Positions 47,161-55,102 of a stretch of DNA of 64,000 nt are shown piece by piece. Where the stretch lies: the NCBI RefSeq assembly GCF_001695855.1, contig NZ_MBSS01000034.1, forward strand, positions 124,001 through 188,000, written 5' to 3'. The translations under genes and the position numbers were made by a program. The DNA comes from Ensifer sp. LC163. Lineage in GTDB: Bacteria > Pseudomonadota > Alphaproteobacteria > Rhizobiales > Rhizobiaceae. Below the pieces are notes generated by a model. The model saw nothing but the letters and a program-made list of their open reading frames with translations. It had not been told where the DNA came from and did no database searches. Within the stretch, counting starts at the first letter, position 1; each line of letters opens with the position of its first letter.

Positions 47161-47196
47161 CCAGGCTTTCTTCGCGCCCCAGGCTTTCTTCGCACC
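47161..47196. repeat. 18-bp tandem duplication between epmA and efp
   Basis: CCAGGCTTTCTTCGCRCC occurs twice head to tail (47161-47178 and 47179-47196) with one difference, in the divergent epmA/efp promoter region. Confidence 0.75.
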
Positions 47197-47326
47197 AATG
47201 CCGGCGCAGGCTGGCTATTTGCACGAAATTAGGGTAGTGGCGGCGCGATATCATAATTTTCGCGTCTTTCGGGGCCGGCTTTCCCGGCGCGCCGTGTCGC
47301 GCATACCTCTGTTACAAGGAAGACTA

Positions 47327-47896
47327 ATGGTCAAGGTCATCGCTTCATCAGTCCGCAAGGGCAACGTTCTCGACGTTGACGGCAAGCTCTATGTCGTTCT
47401 TACCGCGCAGAACTTCCATCCGGGCAAGGGCACGCCGGTCACCCAGGTCGACATGCGCCGCATTGCCGACGGCGTGAAGGTCTCCGAACGCTACCGCACG
47501 ACCGAGCAGGTCGAGCGCGCCTTCGTCGAAGACCGCGAGCACACTTTCCTTTATGAAGATGGCGAAGGCTTCCACTTCATGAACCCGGAAAGCTACGACC
47601 AGCTGGTCATGACCACCGACGACATCGGCGACCTCAAGGCCTACCTGCAGGAAGGCATGGCCTGCATTCTTTCGATCCACGAAGGCCTGGCGATCGCCAT
47701 CGACCTGCCGCGCCACGTGACGCTCGAAATCACCGAGACCGAACCGGTCGTCAAGGGCCAGACGGCATCGTCGTCCTATAAGCCGGCTGTTCTGTCGAAC
47801 GGCGTTCGCACGCTCGTTCCGCCGCATATCCAGGCCGGCACCCGAGTCGTCATCGCGACCGAAGACGGCTCCTATGTCGAGCGCGCCAAGGACTGA
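47327..47896 (+). CDS. efp: elongation factor P
   Basis: A 189-residue three-barrel factor that rescues ribosomes stalled at polyproline. The modified residue is Lys34 in FHPGKGTP (arginine-type EF-P would have Arg), consistent with the divergent epmA-epmB genes. Start ATG 47327 follows AAGGAAG. Downstream lies a strong stem-loop. Confidence 0.97.
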   Translation: MVKVIASSVRKGNVLDVDGKLYVVLTAQNFHPGKGTPVTQVDMRRIADGVKVSERYRTTEQVERAFVEDREHTFLYEDGEGFHFMNPESYDQLVMTTDDIGDLKAYLQEGMACILSIHEGLAIAIDLPRHVTLEITETEPVVKGQTASSSYKPAVLSNGVRTLVPPHIQAGTRVVIATEDGSYVERAKD

Positions 47897-47933
47897 CACG
47901 ATCAGGGACTGGCACGATCGAGTGATCGCATCG

Positions 47934-47968
47934 AACGGGGACGGCGGGTTCAACCTGCCGTCCCCGTT
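47934..47968 (+). terminator. terminator of efp
   Basis: AACGGGGACGGC/GCCGTCCCCGTT, a perfect 12-bp stem with loop GGGTTCAACCT, followed by GTCGTTT, a weak T-run, about 38 bp after the efp stop. Confidence 0.7.
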
Positions 47969-47975
47969 GTCGTTT

Positions 47976-48084
47976 CTGCCGCATGTTTCCCTAGATCGGA
48001 ATCGATTTAGGGACCAAATTATCCAGCAGATCGAAAATACGACAGCGTCCCTTGCGTGCCATGTTTGACGCTTGGCGTCGTACA
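47976..48084 (+). repeat. family A palindromic repeat, diverged copy A6
   Basis: Contains CTAGATCGGAATCGATTTAG and GACAGCGTCCC ... TTTGACGC ... GTCGTAC; the family A plan is recognisable but both outer stems have mismatches. It fills most of the 300-bp efp/cfa gap. Confidence 0.6.
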
Positions 48085-48197
48085 GCCTGCAAGCGGCGGC
48101 TGCGGCTCGATCAGCAACCGCAAATTTAGGGGGAGCATTTCGAAAAACGGGTGCTAGGATGCCGGCGCCACGACGTTGCTGTCACGAGAGGGTCTGC

Positions 48198-49439
48198 ATG
48201 TTTCCATTGTCGCACATGATGAAGTCGTTCATTCGCAAGGGTCGCCTGACGGTGATCGACGCCGATGGCAAAAGACACATTTTCTCCGGCGTGCCGGGAC
48301 CCGAAGTCACGATGCGGCTCACCGACAAGAAGCTCTATCGCAGCCTTGTCTTCAATGCGGAGCTGGCGGCTGGCGAAGCCTACATGGACGGCACCATGCG
48401 GTTCGAGGAAGGCTCGACGCTCAAGGACTTCCTGACGCTGTTTTCGATCAACCGGCTCTCGCTCGGCTCCTATCCGATCCAGAAGGTGCTGCGCGCAGTG
48501 AAGATGCGCTTTCGCAAGCGCCAGCAGGCAAATCCCAAGGGCAAGGCGCAAGAGAACGTTGCGCATCACTACGACCTCGGCAACGACTTCTACAAGTTGT
48601 TCCTCGACGACAACATGCTCTATTCCTGCGCCTATTTCCGTGAGCCGAATGAGAGCCTGGAGAAGGCCCAGCGCAACAAGCTGCGGCTGCTCGCCTCCAA
48701 GCTTTGCCTGGAGCCGGGCATGAAGGTGCTCGATATCGGCTCCGGCTGGGGCGATCTGGCGATGTACCTGGCGAAGCTCGAAAATGTCGAAGTGCTGGGC
48801 GTGACGCTTTCGAAGGAGCAGCAGGCGCTGTCCTCGCAAAGGGCCGAGGCCGCCGGGCTCGCCGATCGCGTTCGCTTCGAGCTCAAGGATTATCGCGACG
48901 TGCAGGGGCCGTTCGACCGTATCGTTTCGGTCGGCATGTTCGAGCATGTCGGCGTGCATCACTACGATGAGTTTTTCAAGAAACTCAATGCGCTGATGCG
49001 GGATGACGGCCTTGCCGTGCTGCATTCGATCGGCCACATGAGCCCGCCCGGCATGGCGAGCGCATGGCTGCGGAAATACATCTTCCCCGGCGCCTATTCG
49101 CCGGCACTCTCGGAGGTCTTCGACGTCGTCGAGCGCAACAGTCTCTGGGTCACCGATCTGGAGTTCCTGCGCGTGCACTACGCCACGACGCTGGCGCATT
49201 GGGGCGAGCGGTTCGAGGCCAACCGCGACAAGGTGATCGCGATGTATGACGAGCGTTTCGCTCGCATGTGGGAGTTCTATCTGATCAGTGCCGAGATGAT
49301 GTTCCGCACCGGCAGCCAGCTCGTCTTCCACATGCAGCTGTCGCGCTCACGTGACGCGGCGCCGATCGTGCGCGATTACATCACCGACCGGCAGCGCGAC
49401 TTCATGGCCCGCGAGCACGCACTCGACCTCAATATCTGA
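48198..49439 (+). CDS. cfa: cyclopropane-fatty-acyl-phospholipid synthase
   Basis: A 413-residue SAM-dependent enzyme that methylenates unsaturated acyl chains of membrane phospholipids, as expected in stationary or acid-stressed rhizobia. SAM loop VLDIGSGWGDLAMYLA; conserved ENVAHHYDLGNDFYKLFLDD and SVGMFEHVGVHHYDEFF near the active site; C-terminal helix with LEFLRVHYATTLAHWGERF. Start ATG 48198 with GAGAGGG upstream. It connects functionally with fabA-fabB, whose unsaturated products are its substrates. Confidence 0.95.
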   Translation: MFPLSHMMKSFIRKGRLTVIDADGKRHIFSGVPGPEVTMRLTDKKLYRSLVFNAELAAGEAYMDGTMRFEEGSTLKDFLTLFSINRLSLGSYPIQKVLRAVKMRFRKRQQANPKGKAQENVAHHYDLGNDFYKLFLDDNMLYSCAYFREPNESLEKAQRNKLRLLASKLCLEPGMKVLDIGSGWGDLAMYLAKLENVEVLGVTLSKEQQALSSQRAEAAGLADRVRFELKDYRDVQGPFDRIVSVGMFEHVGVHHYDEFFKKLNALMRDDGLAVLHSIGHMSPPGMASAWLRKYIFPGAYSPALSEVFDVVERNSLWVTDLEFLRVHYATTLAHWGERFEANRDKVIAMYDERFARMWEFYLISAEMMFRTGSQLVFHMQLSRSRDAAPIVRDYITDRQRDFMAREHALDLNI

Positions 49440-49471
49440 CCGGCCCCATCTGACCGGCCCCATCTGACCGG
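49434..49471 (+). repeat. 14-bp tandem repeat at the cfa 3' end
   Basis: ATCTGACCGGCCCC is present as two full copies (49434-49447, 49448-49461) and a partial third, the first spanning the cfa stop codon. The third copy forms the left arm of CTGACCGGC-TTCGT-GCCGGTCAG (49464-49486), a hairpin that may terminate cfa. Confidence 0.8.
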
Positions 49472-49482
49472 CTTCGTGCCGG

Positions 49483-50292
49483 TCAGTCTCCGTTCCAGCG
49501 CAGCCGCTTGTAGTCGAAGCCGAACTCGAGCGTCGGCTTGACGATCGAGAAGAACGGCGAAAGGTCGAAGTCGCGTGGCGTGTAGAGCGAATGGTGGCGG
49601 ATATGCAGGATCTCTTCGCGTGAATAGGTGGAGGTGGCCGACGCGTGCCCGGGCGCGCGCGTGACCCCCGGCAGGATCGGATAGCGGATCTGCTGGAAGG
49701 CTTCGGCAATCAGCGTCGAGCAGATCGCCCGCGTCGGATCACCCGAGCCAAGCGCCAGCAGGCGCCGGCGCCAGCGTACCGGCACCGGCGGTGCCGGCAT
49801 GAAATAGCGCAGCATGTCCAGAATGTTCTTCAGGTCGTATTTCATGCCGAGCCGGGAGATCATGAAGCCGACCAGCGCGGTGCGATCGTCGGGCGTCAGC
49901 GCCACCGGCCGGCAGATGCGCGTGTTGAACGATGCATATTTCTTTAAAGGCACGGCGATGCAGCCTTCGCCGATATTCACCTCGATCAGCTGTGGCCTTT
50001 CGATTACCGGCAGGGTCGCCTGGTCGAGCGTCAGCGGCATCTGGTCGCCGGCGAAAAATGCAGCATGCGACCAGGTCGATTGGGTCAAATATTTGATCGC
50101 AGCGGAAACCCTCTGGTTGCCTTCGATCAACAGGACGTCGCCCGGGCGCAGCGTGCGCGCCAGGGTTTCCTGATCGGATGGCGTGTAGGGTTCATAGCCA
50201 AGGGTCTGTGTCTGCAGCCTTGCGGCCATGCGGGCGCCGAGCCGGTCCAGAAATGTATCCTTGCTTTCGGAAAGCGGGTAGATGGTCTTCAT
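49483..50292 (-). CDS. YiiX/YebB-like NlpC/P60-superfamily cysteine hydrolase
   Basis: A 269-residue protein with the permuted papain-fold pattern: LRPGDVLLIEGNQRVSAAIKYLTQSTWSHAAFF (His after Trp-Ser) and the nucleophile region GDPTRAICSTLIAEAFQ. YiiX-like enzymes may hydrolyse peptidoglycan peptides or lipid-linked amides; substrate unknown. No clear signal peptide is present. ATG 50292 is chosen; an in-frame ATG at 50331 adds a short hydrophobic stretch that could be a weak signal. Confidence 0.8.
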   Translation of the reverse strand: MKTIYPLSESKDTFLDRLGARMAARLQTQTLGYEPYTPSDQETLARTLRPGDVLLIEGNQRVSAAIKYLTQSTWSHAAFFAGDQMPLTLDQATLPVIERPQLIEVNIGEGCIAVPLKKYASFNTRICRPVALTPDDRTALVGFMISRLGMKYDLKNILDMLRYFMPAPPVPVRWRRRLLALGSGDPTRAICSTLIAEAFQQIRYPILPGVTRAPGHASATSTYSREEILHIRHHSLYTPRDFDLSPFFSIVKPTLEFGFDYKRLRWNGD

Positions 50293-50425
50293 GGAGGCGG
50301 CCGCTCCAACGACGGGAATGGGGATAAGCATGCGCCTGCATGGTGGCCGAGCCGCGACACTCTGTCGAGTGATTGTCTCGTGATTGCATGGCTTTGGCCT
50401 TGACGCACATTCCCAGGGTTTCTAT

Positions 50426-50442
50426 TTTAGAATTATTCTAAA
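50426..50442 (+). promoter_or_regulatory. perfect Irr box (iron control element) upstream of mbfA
   Basis: TTTAGAA-TTA-TTCTAAA, a perfect 7-7 inverted repeat, matches the iron control element bound by Irr. It ends 14 bp before the mbfA start codon, so Irr binding would block transcription, the expected repression of iron storage under iron limitation. Confidence 0.85.
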
Positions 50443-50456
50443 GAAGGTTTTCGCTG

Positions 50457-51440
50457 ATGTTTTCCCGCCTCTTCTCCCGCTCCAAGCGTTCGTTTCTTTC
50501 TCTCACCGAACAGGAAATCCTGGCCCTGGCGATCTCGTCGGAGGAAGACGACGGCCGCATCTATCTCGCCTATGCGGATGCGCTGAGAGAAAAATATCCA
50601 CACTCGGCAAAAGTGTTCGAGGAAATGGCGGAGGAGGAGAGCCACCACCGGCAGTGGCTGATCGACATGCATGTCCAGCGCTTCGGCAACCGGATCCCGC
50701 TGGTCCGCCGTGAGCATGTGCGCGACTTTCCCGATCGCAAGCCCGACTGGCTGATCGCTGAAATGCCGATCGAGAAGGCGCGCGCGGAGGCAGAGGCGAT
50801 GGAGGAGACGGCGCACCGCTTCTATGTCGAGGCGGCAGCACGAACCCAGGATGCCGCGACGCGCAAGCTGCTGGGCGACCTGGCGATTGCGGAAAAATCG
50901 CATGAATCGCTTGCCCGCAGGCTCGGTGAAAAACACACGCCGGACGATGTCCGCGAGGAAGAGGATCAGACGGCGCGCCGACAGTTCATCCTGACTTACG
51001 TTCAGCCGGGACTGGCAGGGCTGATGGACGGCTCGGTGTCAACGCTGGCGCCGATCTTCGCGGCCGCCTTTGCGACGCAGGATACCTGGCAGACCTTCCT
51101 CGTCGGCCTTTCCGCTTCTGTCGGCGCCGGTATTTCCATGGGTTTCACCGAGGCTGCGCACGACGACGGCAAGCTTTCCGGGCGCGGCTCGCCGATCAAG
51201 CGTGGCCTCGCCTCGGGCATCATGACCGCCCTCGGCGGCCTCGGGCACGCGCTGCCCTATCTTATTCCGCATTTCTGGACGGCGACCATCACGGCCGCTG
51301 TCATCGTCTTCTTCGAGCTTTGGGCGATCGCGTTCATTCAGAATCGCTACATGGAAACGCCGTTCCTGCGTGCCGCATTCCAGGTTGTGCTCGGCGGCGG
51401 CCTCGTGTTGGCGGCGGGCATCCTGATCGGCAACGCCTGA
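50457..51440 (+). CDS. mbfA: membrane-bound ferritin MbfA (ferritin-VIT1 fusion)
   Basis: A 327-residue fusion: N-terminal rubrerythrin/ferritin-like four-helix domain (about 15-160) with Glu/His ligands in RIYLAYADALREKYP, EEMAEEESHHRQWL and IAEKSHESLARRL, joined to a C-terminal VIT1/CCC1-type membrane domain with about five TM helices (about 185-325; GLMDGSVSTLAPIFAAAF, GISMGFTEAAHDDG). MbfA exports iron and protects against iron and peroxide stress in Agrobacterium and Bradyrhizobium. A perfect Irr box lies just upstream. Confidence 0.93.
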   Translation: MFSRLFSRSKRSFLSLTEQEILALAISSEEDDGRIYLAYADALREKYPHSAKVFEEMAEEESHHRQWLIDMHVQRFGNRIPLVRREHVRDFPDRKPDWLIAEMPIEKARAEAEAMEETAHRFYVEAAARTQDAATRKLLGDLAIAEKSHESLARRLGEKHTPDDVREEEDQTARRQFILTYVQPGLAGLMDGSVSTLAPIFAAAFATQDTWQTFLVGLSASVGAGISMGFTEAAHDDGKLSGRGSPIKRGLASGIMTALGGLGHALPYLIPHFWTATITAAVIVFFELWAIAFIQNRYMETPFLRAAFQVVLGGGLVLAAGILIGNA

Positions 51441-51460
51441 TCAGCCCCCCGCTTGAAACG

Positions 51461-51491
51461 AAAAATGGGCCGGTCTGACCGGCCCATTTTT
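51461..51491. terminator. bidirectional terminator between mbfA and the peptidase gene
   Basis: AAAAATGGGCCGGTC with GACCGGCCCATTTTT, a perfect 15-bp stem closing over one base (practical loop 3-5 nt), T-runs on both strands. Confidence 0.9.
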
Positions 51492-51513
51492 GTAAAGCGA
51501 TGATGTTGCGGTA

Positions 51514-52134
51514 TCAGTTGCCGACCGAGCCGACGACCACTTCCGCGCCATTGTCGATGGTGACCCAGCGACCGCTGTTGAAAGACGCCTGACGCTTGAG
51601 GTAACGGTAGGGCGTCTGGGTCCAGAGCTTCACGCCGTTCTCAAGATTGTCGAGGACGAAATCGCCCTGGGCGGTGCGCACGGTCAGGACCGCATGGCCC
51701 TCGCCATCAGGCTTGCGCACAACGGTGACCAGGAGGTCGCTTGCCGGGAAGCCTTTGCGCATCAGGCGCTTGCGCTTCTCGAGAACGAAGTCTTCGCAAT
51801 CGCCTGCATCCTGCGGATAGGTCCAGACTTCATCCCTGCCGAAGAGTTCCTGATCGGTCACCGGTGTGATTTCGCGGTTCACGGAAGCGTTGACCTGGCG
51901 GATCGTCGCCCAGCCGCGCTCGGTGACACGCGGCGCCACGCTCGTCTTCGATTTGACGCTGCATTCGCCCTTGTGCTTCTGACAGAACTCGTAATGTCCG
52001 ATCGGCTGCGAGGTAACCGAGCCGGTCTGCATCCAAGGAGAGGATCCCGCCTGTGCGGGAATTGCCGTGTTCGCTGAAATGAAAAGTGCGCAAAACGCCG
52101 CGATACTTCCCTTAACCCCAGTCCAAGACGCCAT
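51514..52134 (-). CDS. bacterial transglutaminase-like cysteine peptidase
   Basis: A 206-residue exported protein: signal peptide (about 1-29), then the BTLCP fold with catalytic Cys in DAGDCEDFVLEKRKRL, His in GEGHAVLTVRT and Asp in DFVLDNLENG. Family members (LapG-like) process surface proteins; the substrate here is unknown, and no LapD-type partner is adjacent. It ends at the bidirectional terminator shared with mbfA. Confidence 0.88.
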   Translation of the reverse strand: MASWTGVKGSIAAFCALFISANTAIPAQAGSSPWMQTGSVTSQPIGHYEFCQKHKGECSVKSKTSVAPRVTERGWATIRQVNASVNREITPVTDQELFGRDEVWTYPQDAGDCEDFVLEKRKRLMRKGFPASDLLVTVVRKPDGEGHAVLTVRTAQGDFVLDNLENGVKLWTQTPYRYLKRQASFNSGRWVTIDNGAEVVVGSVGN

Positions 52135-52421
52135 ACAAATCCCCTGCGTGACGCGGTATTCCGGGCTCTTGCCGTCCGGACGTATTCGCGCAATCTTGAG
52201 TTGAGGGCAGCTTGTTCAGGTCTTCCGCCTCACGCTGCTCTAATCGTTAACAAAGAGTTAATAGAGTTGGGACGGGAGAGTCAATCTACTGATTCGGGCA
52301 TTGGACTTTATGGTTAAGGCCGATGTCGAAATGCAGCGCAAAGCCTTGCGTAGCAGGCGGTCTGCCGCGCATGGGGTCGAAAAATTGGGGTAGAAGGGGC
52401 TTCGAACGCAGGCTTATCGGC

Positions 52422-53231
52422 TTAGGCCGAAGGCAGCATATTTCCGATCGCCTGTTTCATTTTAGCAATGTCTTCCTCGCGCGAAAGACGATGGTCGCCG
52501 TCACGGATGAGCGTCATGACGACGTCGTCGGCGAGAAGGTGCTCCATCAGTTTCAGCGCGTGCGTGTAGGGCACATCCGGGTCACGCATGCCCTGGAGAA
52601 TGTGAACCGGGCAGCCCGTAGTGATCGTGCCGACGAGCACGCGGTTGTCGCGGCCGTCCTCGATCAGGGCGCGCGTATAGATGTTGGGTTCGGGGCTGTA
52701 TTCGGACGGTTCCTCGAAATAGCCGCGTTCCGCAAGCGAGCGCTGCTCGATCTCCGTCAGGTTGGGTTCGATCAGTTCGGCGGTAAAGTCGGGGGCGGGC
52801 GCGATCAGCACCAGCCCGGCGATGCGTTCGCCCATGCCGCGCAGGCGCAATTCCTGGATCAGCCGCAGCGCGATCCAGCCACCCATCGAAGAGCCGATCA
52901 GGATCAGGCGCTGCCCGGGGGCGGCATGCTCGATCACGGCAAGGCTTTCTTCCAGCCAACGCGAGATCGTGCCGTCCTTGAAGGCGCCGCCGGAGGCACC
53001 ATGGCCGGAATAGTCGAACCGGATGCAGTCGGTTGCCCGCTCGCGGGCAAGGCGCTCGACCTCGATGGCCTTCGTGCCGGTCATGTCCGAGCGGTAGCCG
53101 CCGAGCCACGCAAGCGTCGGCCGATCGCAAGGCTTTTGCGCCCGCAGGATCTTCATGGCGATGCGGCGACGGGCGGCATCCTTGCCAACCTCGATGAAGG
53201 TTGTTTCGGTTTCGGCTGGCGTCGTTTGCAT
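52422..53231 (-). CDS. alpha/beta hydrolase
   Basis: A 269-residue serine hydrolase: nucleophile elbow LIGSSMGGWIALRL, oxyanion segment TLAWLGGYRSDMTG, DYSGHGASGG, acid in LQGMRDPDVPYTHAL and catalytic His in DGDHRLSR. It resembles the mycophenolic-acid glucuronide/palmitoyl esterase ABHD10-like group. Start ATG 53231 has GGAGAGA upstream. The 287-bp gap before the peptidase gene (52135-52421) shows nothing recognisable. Confidence 0.87.
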   Translation of the reverse strand: MQTTPAETETTFIEVGKDAARRRIAMKILRAQKPCDRPTLAWLGGYRSDMTGTKAIEVERLARERATDCIRFDYSGHGASGGAFKDGTISRWLEESLAVIEHAAPGQRLILIGSSMGGWIALRLIQELRLRGMGERIAGLVLIAPAPDFTAELIEPNLTEIEQRSLAERGYFEEPSEYSPEPNIYTRALIEDGRDNRVLVGTITTGCPVHILQGMRDPDVPYTHALKLMEHLLADDVVMTLIRDGDHRLSREEDIAKMKQAIGNMLPSA

Positions 53232-53450
53232 CTCAATTCTCTCCAAATGCCCGGATTGGCGGCGAATTTCTTTCTAAAACAGATTCGTCTTGGCTTCGAC
53301 AGGTGGTGATTTTCCTTGTGAGCCATGCTATTGACTCTCCCGTCGCAATTCACACATTGCCGTCGGCGGCAGATTGAAGCATTTCGGCTGAGGCCGCGCC
53401 GACTATTAATTGAAACCGCATTTCGGAAACAGCTCGAGGAGAGTACGACC

Positions 53451-53987
53451 ATTCGCAGACCGTTCAAAACGGACGCCCCCGTCAAGGAGGGACCGCGCTC
53501 AAACAAGGAAATCCGGGTTCCCCGGGTTCAGCTTATCGATGCCGAAGGCCAGAATATCGGTGCCGTCCCGATCGACCAGGCGCTCCGCATGGCGGAAGAG
53601 GCCGGTCTTGATCTGGTAGAGATCGCGCCGAACTCCGAACCGCCGGTGTGCAAGATCCTCGATCTCGGCAAGCTGAAGTACGCCAACCAGAAGAAGGCGG
53701 CCGAAGCGCGCAAGAAGCAGAAGATCGTCGAGATCAAAGAGATCAAGATGCGTCCCAACATCGACACGCATGATTATGAAGTGAAGATGCGGGCGATGAA
53801 TCGCTTCTTCGAGGAAGGCGACAAGGTCAAGGTGACCCTGAAGTTCCGCGGTCGCGAAATGGCGCACCAGGAACTCGGCATGAAGCTCCTGCTTCAGGTC
53901 AAGGACGACACCCAGACGATCGCCAAGGTCGAAGCCGAGCCGAAGCTCGAAGGCCGCCAGATGATGATGGTCCTCGCTCCGCGTTGA
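53451..53987 (+). CDS. infC: translation initiation factor IF-3, ATT start
   Basis: A 178-residue factor: N-terminal domain ([20 protein letters not shown]), lysine-rich linker and C-terminal domain ([32 protein letters not shown]). The frame continues upstream but conserved sequence starts at RRPFKTDAP, preceded by ATT 53451 and GAGGAG nine bases upstream. AUU initiation is the classic autoregulatory start of infC, because IF-3 discriminates against it. The two genes usually next to it, rpmI and rplT, are 3.8 kb away here. Confidence 0.93.
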   Translation: MRRPFKTDAPVKEGPRSNKEIRVPRVQLIDAEGQNIGAVPIDQALRMAEEAGLDLVEIAPNSEPPVCKILDLGKLKYANQKKAAEARKKQKIVEIKEIKMRPNIDTHDYEVKMRAMNRFFEEGDKVKVTLKFRGREMAHQELGMKLLLQVKDDTQTIAKVEAEPKLEGRQMMMVLAPR

Positions 53988-54099
53988 CCGCCGCTGACGG
54001 ACGGGTCGTCCGTGCGACGTATCAGGTAGGAAGCCGCCCTCGGGGCGGCTTCTTGCGTTTGAGGGCGCCCCGACTTCCTCCGCAGCGCCTTTGCGCCTC

Positions 54100-54140
54100 T
54101 GCTGACAGAATGCTGACAGCCGGCCTCAGCGAGCTGTCAG
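54100..54140 (+). promoter_or_regulatory. OmpR-family-type direct repeat upstream of the Asp-rich gene
   Basis: TGCTGACAG at 54100-54108 and again at 54111-54119 gives hexamers CTGACA spaced by 5 bp (11-bp period), the geometry of OmpR/PhoP-family boxes; an inverted CTGTCAG follows at 54134-54140. It lies 50-90 bp before the start of the Asp-rich gene, whose cluster encodes an OmpR-family regulator. Confidence 0.55.
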
Positions 54141-54190
54141 TGGCGGCATGTCATTCTCCCGTGATCGAAATCAGGAGAAGGACGAAAGTC

Positions 54191-54775
54191 ATGTACGTCA
54201 CGCTTCGAAAAGCTTTGCTTGTTTCCACCATGGGTGTTTGTGGGCTCGTGTCCGCACCCGTTGGGTTCTCGCTGATCGCGACCGGTCCGGCGCATCCGTT
54301 CGCCACCGCCGCGCTTGCCGACGATGGCGACAGCAGCGGTCACGGCGGCAGCGATGATGGCGGCCATGACGACCGCGACAACGACGACCGGGATGATGAT
54401 GACGATCGCGGCGATAACCGCGGCCCCGGCAACGATCACGATGACGACGACGATGATGATGACAACCGCGGTCCCGGCAACCGAGACGACGATGACGATG
54501 ACGATGACGATGATGATCGCGTTGACAACCGCGGTCCAGGCAACCGGGACGACGTTGACCGGCCTGAGGTTGCGCTGAGTGTTTCTGAGGAGAGCCTGAG
54601 GGGTCTGCTCAACGGATCGCTGATCGCCGTTGACGATCTTGGCCGGGTTCTGGAGGTCGAGATCGAAATCGAGGATGGGGTTCGCGTCGTGACCGTGAAG
54701 CCGGGTGGTGGCGATGCCCGCCGCAATCCGGGTCCAATTACCAGCGTTTCGATCAGGCCCGCATCGGCGCTTTGA
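54191..54775 (+). CDS. exported Asp-rich repeat protein
   Basis: A 194-residue protein: signal peptide (about 1-40, MYVTLRKALLVSTMGV ... AALA), a repetitive region (about 45-130) of Asp runs alternating with NRGPGN, and a C-terminal domain of about 55 residues (EVALSVSEESLRGLLNGSLI, LEVEIEIEDGVRVVTVKPGG). The repeats have no EF-hand or RTX consensus but would bind divalent cations. Start ATG 54191 with AAGGACG upstream. It heads a cluster with a second acidic exported protein and a two-component system. The family is not recognised. Confidence 0.8.
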   Translation: MYVTLRKALLVSTMGVCGLVSAPVGFSLIATGPAHPFATAALADDGDSSGHGGSDDGGHDDRDNDDRDDDDDRGDNRGPGNDHDDDDDDDDNRGPGNRDDDDDDDDDDDRVDNRGPGNRDDVDRPEVALSVSEESLRGLLNGSLIAVDDLGRVLEVEIEIEDGVRVVTVKPGGGDARRNPGPITSVSIRPASAL

Positions 54776-54787
54776 TCCAAACTGATG

Positions 54788-54818
54788 TCCGGTGCATCCG
54801 CCCCCGTAGTGCACCGGA
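54788..54818 (+). other. hairpin after the Asp-rich gene
   Basis: TCCGGTGCA/TGCACCGGA, a perfect 9-bp stem 12 bases after the stop; no T-run follows. Confidence 0.5.
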
Positions 54819-54870
54819 ATGATGGGCTCATTCCGCTTAACGCCCGCCCAGCGGATTGGCCCAAGGAACG

Positions 54871-54914
54871 CATGACCCCCTGCGCCGGAACCGACGCAGG
54901 GGGTCATGTGCTTT
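54871..54914 (+). terminator. terminator of the Asp-rich gene
   Basis: CATGACCCCCTGCG/CGCAGGGGGTCATG, a perfect 14-bp stem with loop CCGGAACCGA, followed by TGCTTTT. The rest of the 327-bp gap (54776-55102) holds three copies of ATGTCGGG (54918, 55006, 55045) and a TTGACA at 54949-54954, probably the promoter of the next gene. Confidence 0.85.
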
Positions 54915-55102
54915 TCCATGTCGGGCCCGGCGCGCGCGACCTCTTGCGCTTGACAGCGCGGGGGATCAATCTGCTGGGAGGCGGGCGAGAGGAATTTGCA
55001 AGCGCATGTCGGGTATGCGCCTTGGGGAAGCATGGCGCCGGACAATGTCGGGAATGACGCGGCGCCTTCGCAAGGCTTGAAAATGTGGAACTGGACGAAA
55101 CC

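Noticed and set aside
54340-54560. Repetitive Asp-codon DNA considered as a CRISPR-like or satellite array
   Set aside because: The repeats are in frame, unequal in length and encode Asp/NRGPGN peptide units; there are no unique spacers.
54191-54775. Asp-rich protein considered as an RTX or EF-hand calcium protein
   Set aside because: The RTX nonapeptide GGxGxDxxx and the EF-hand 12-residue loop are both absent.
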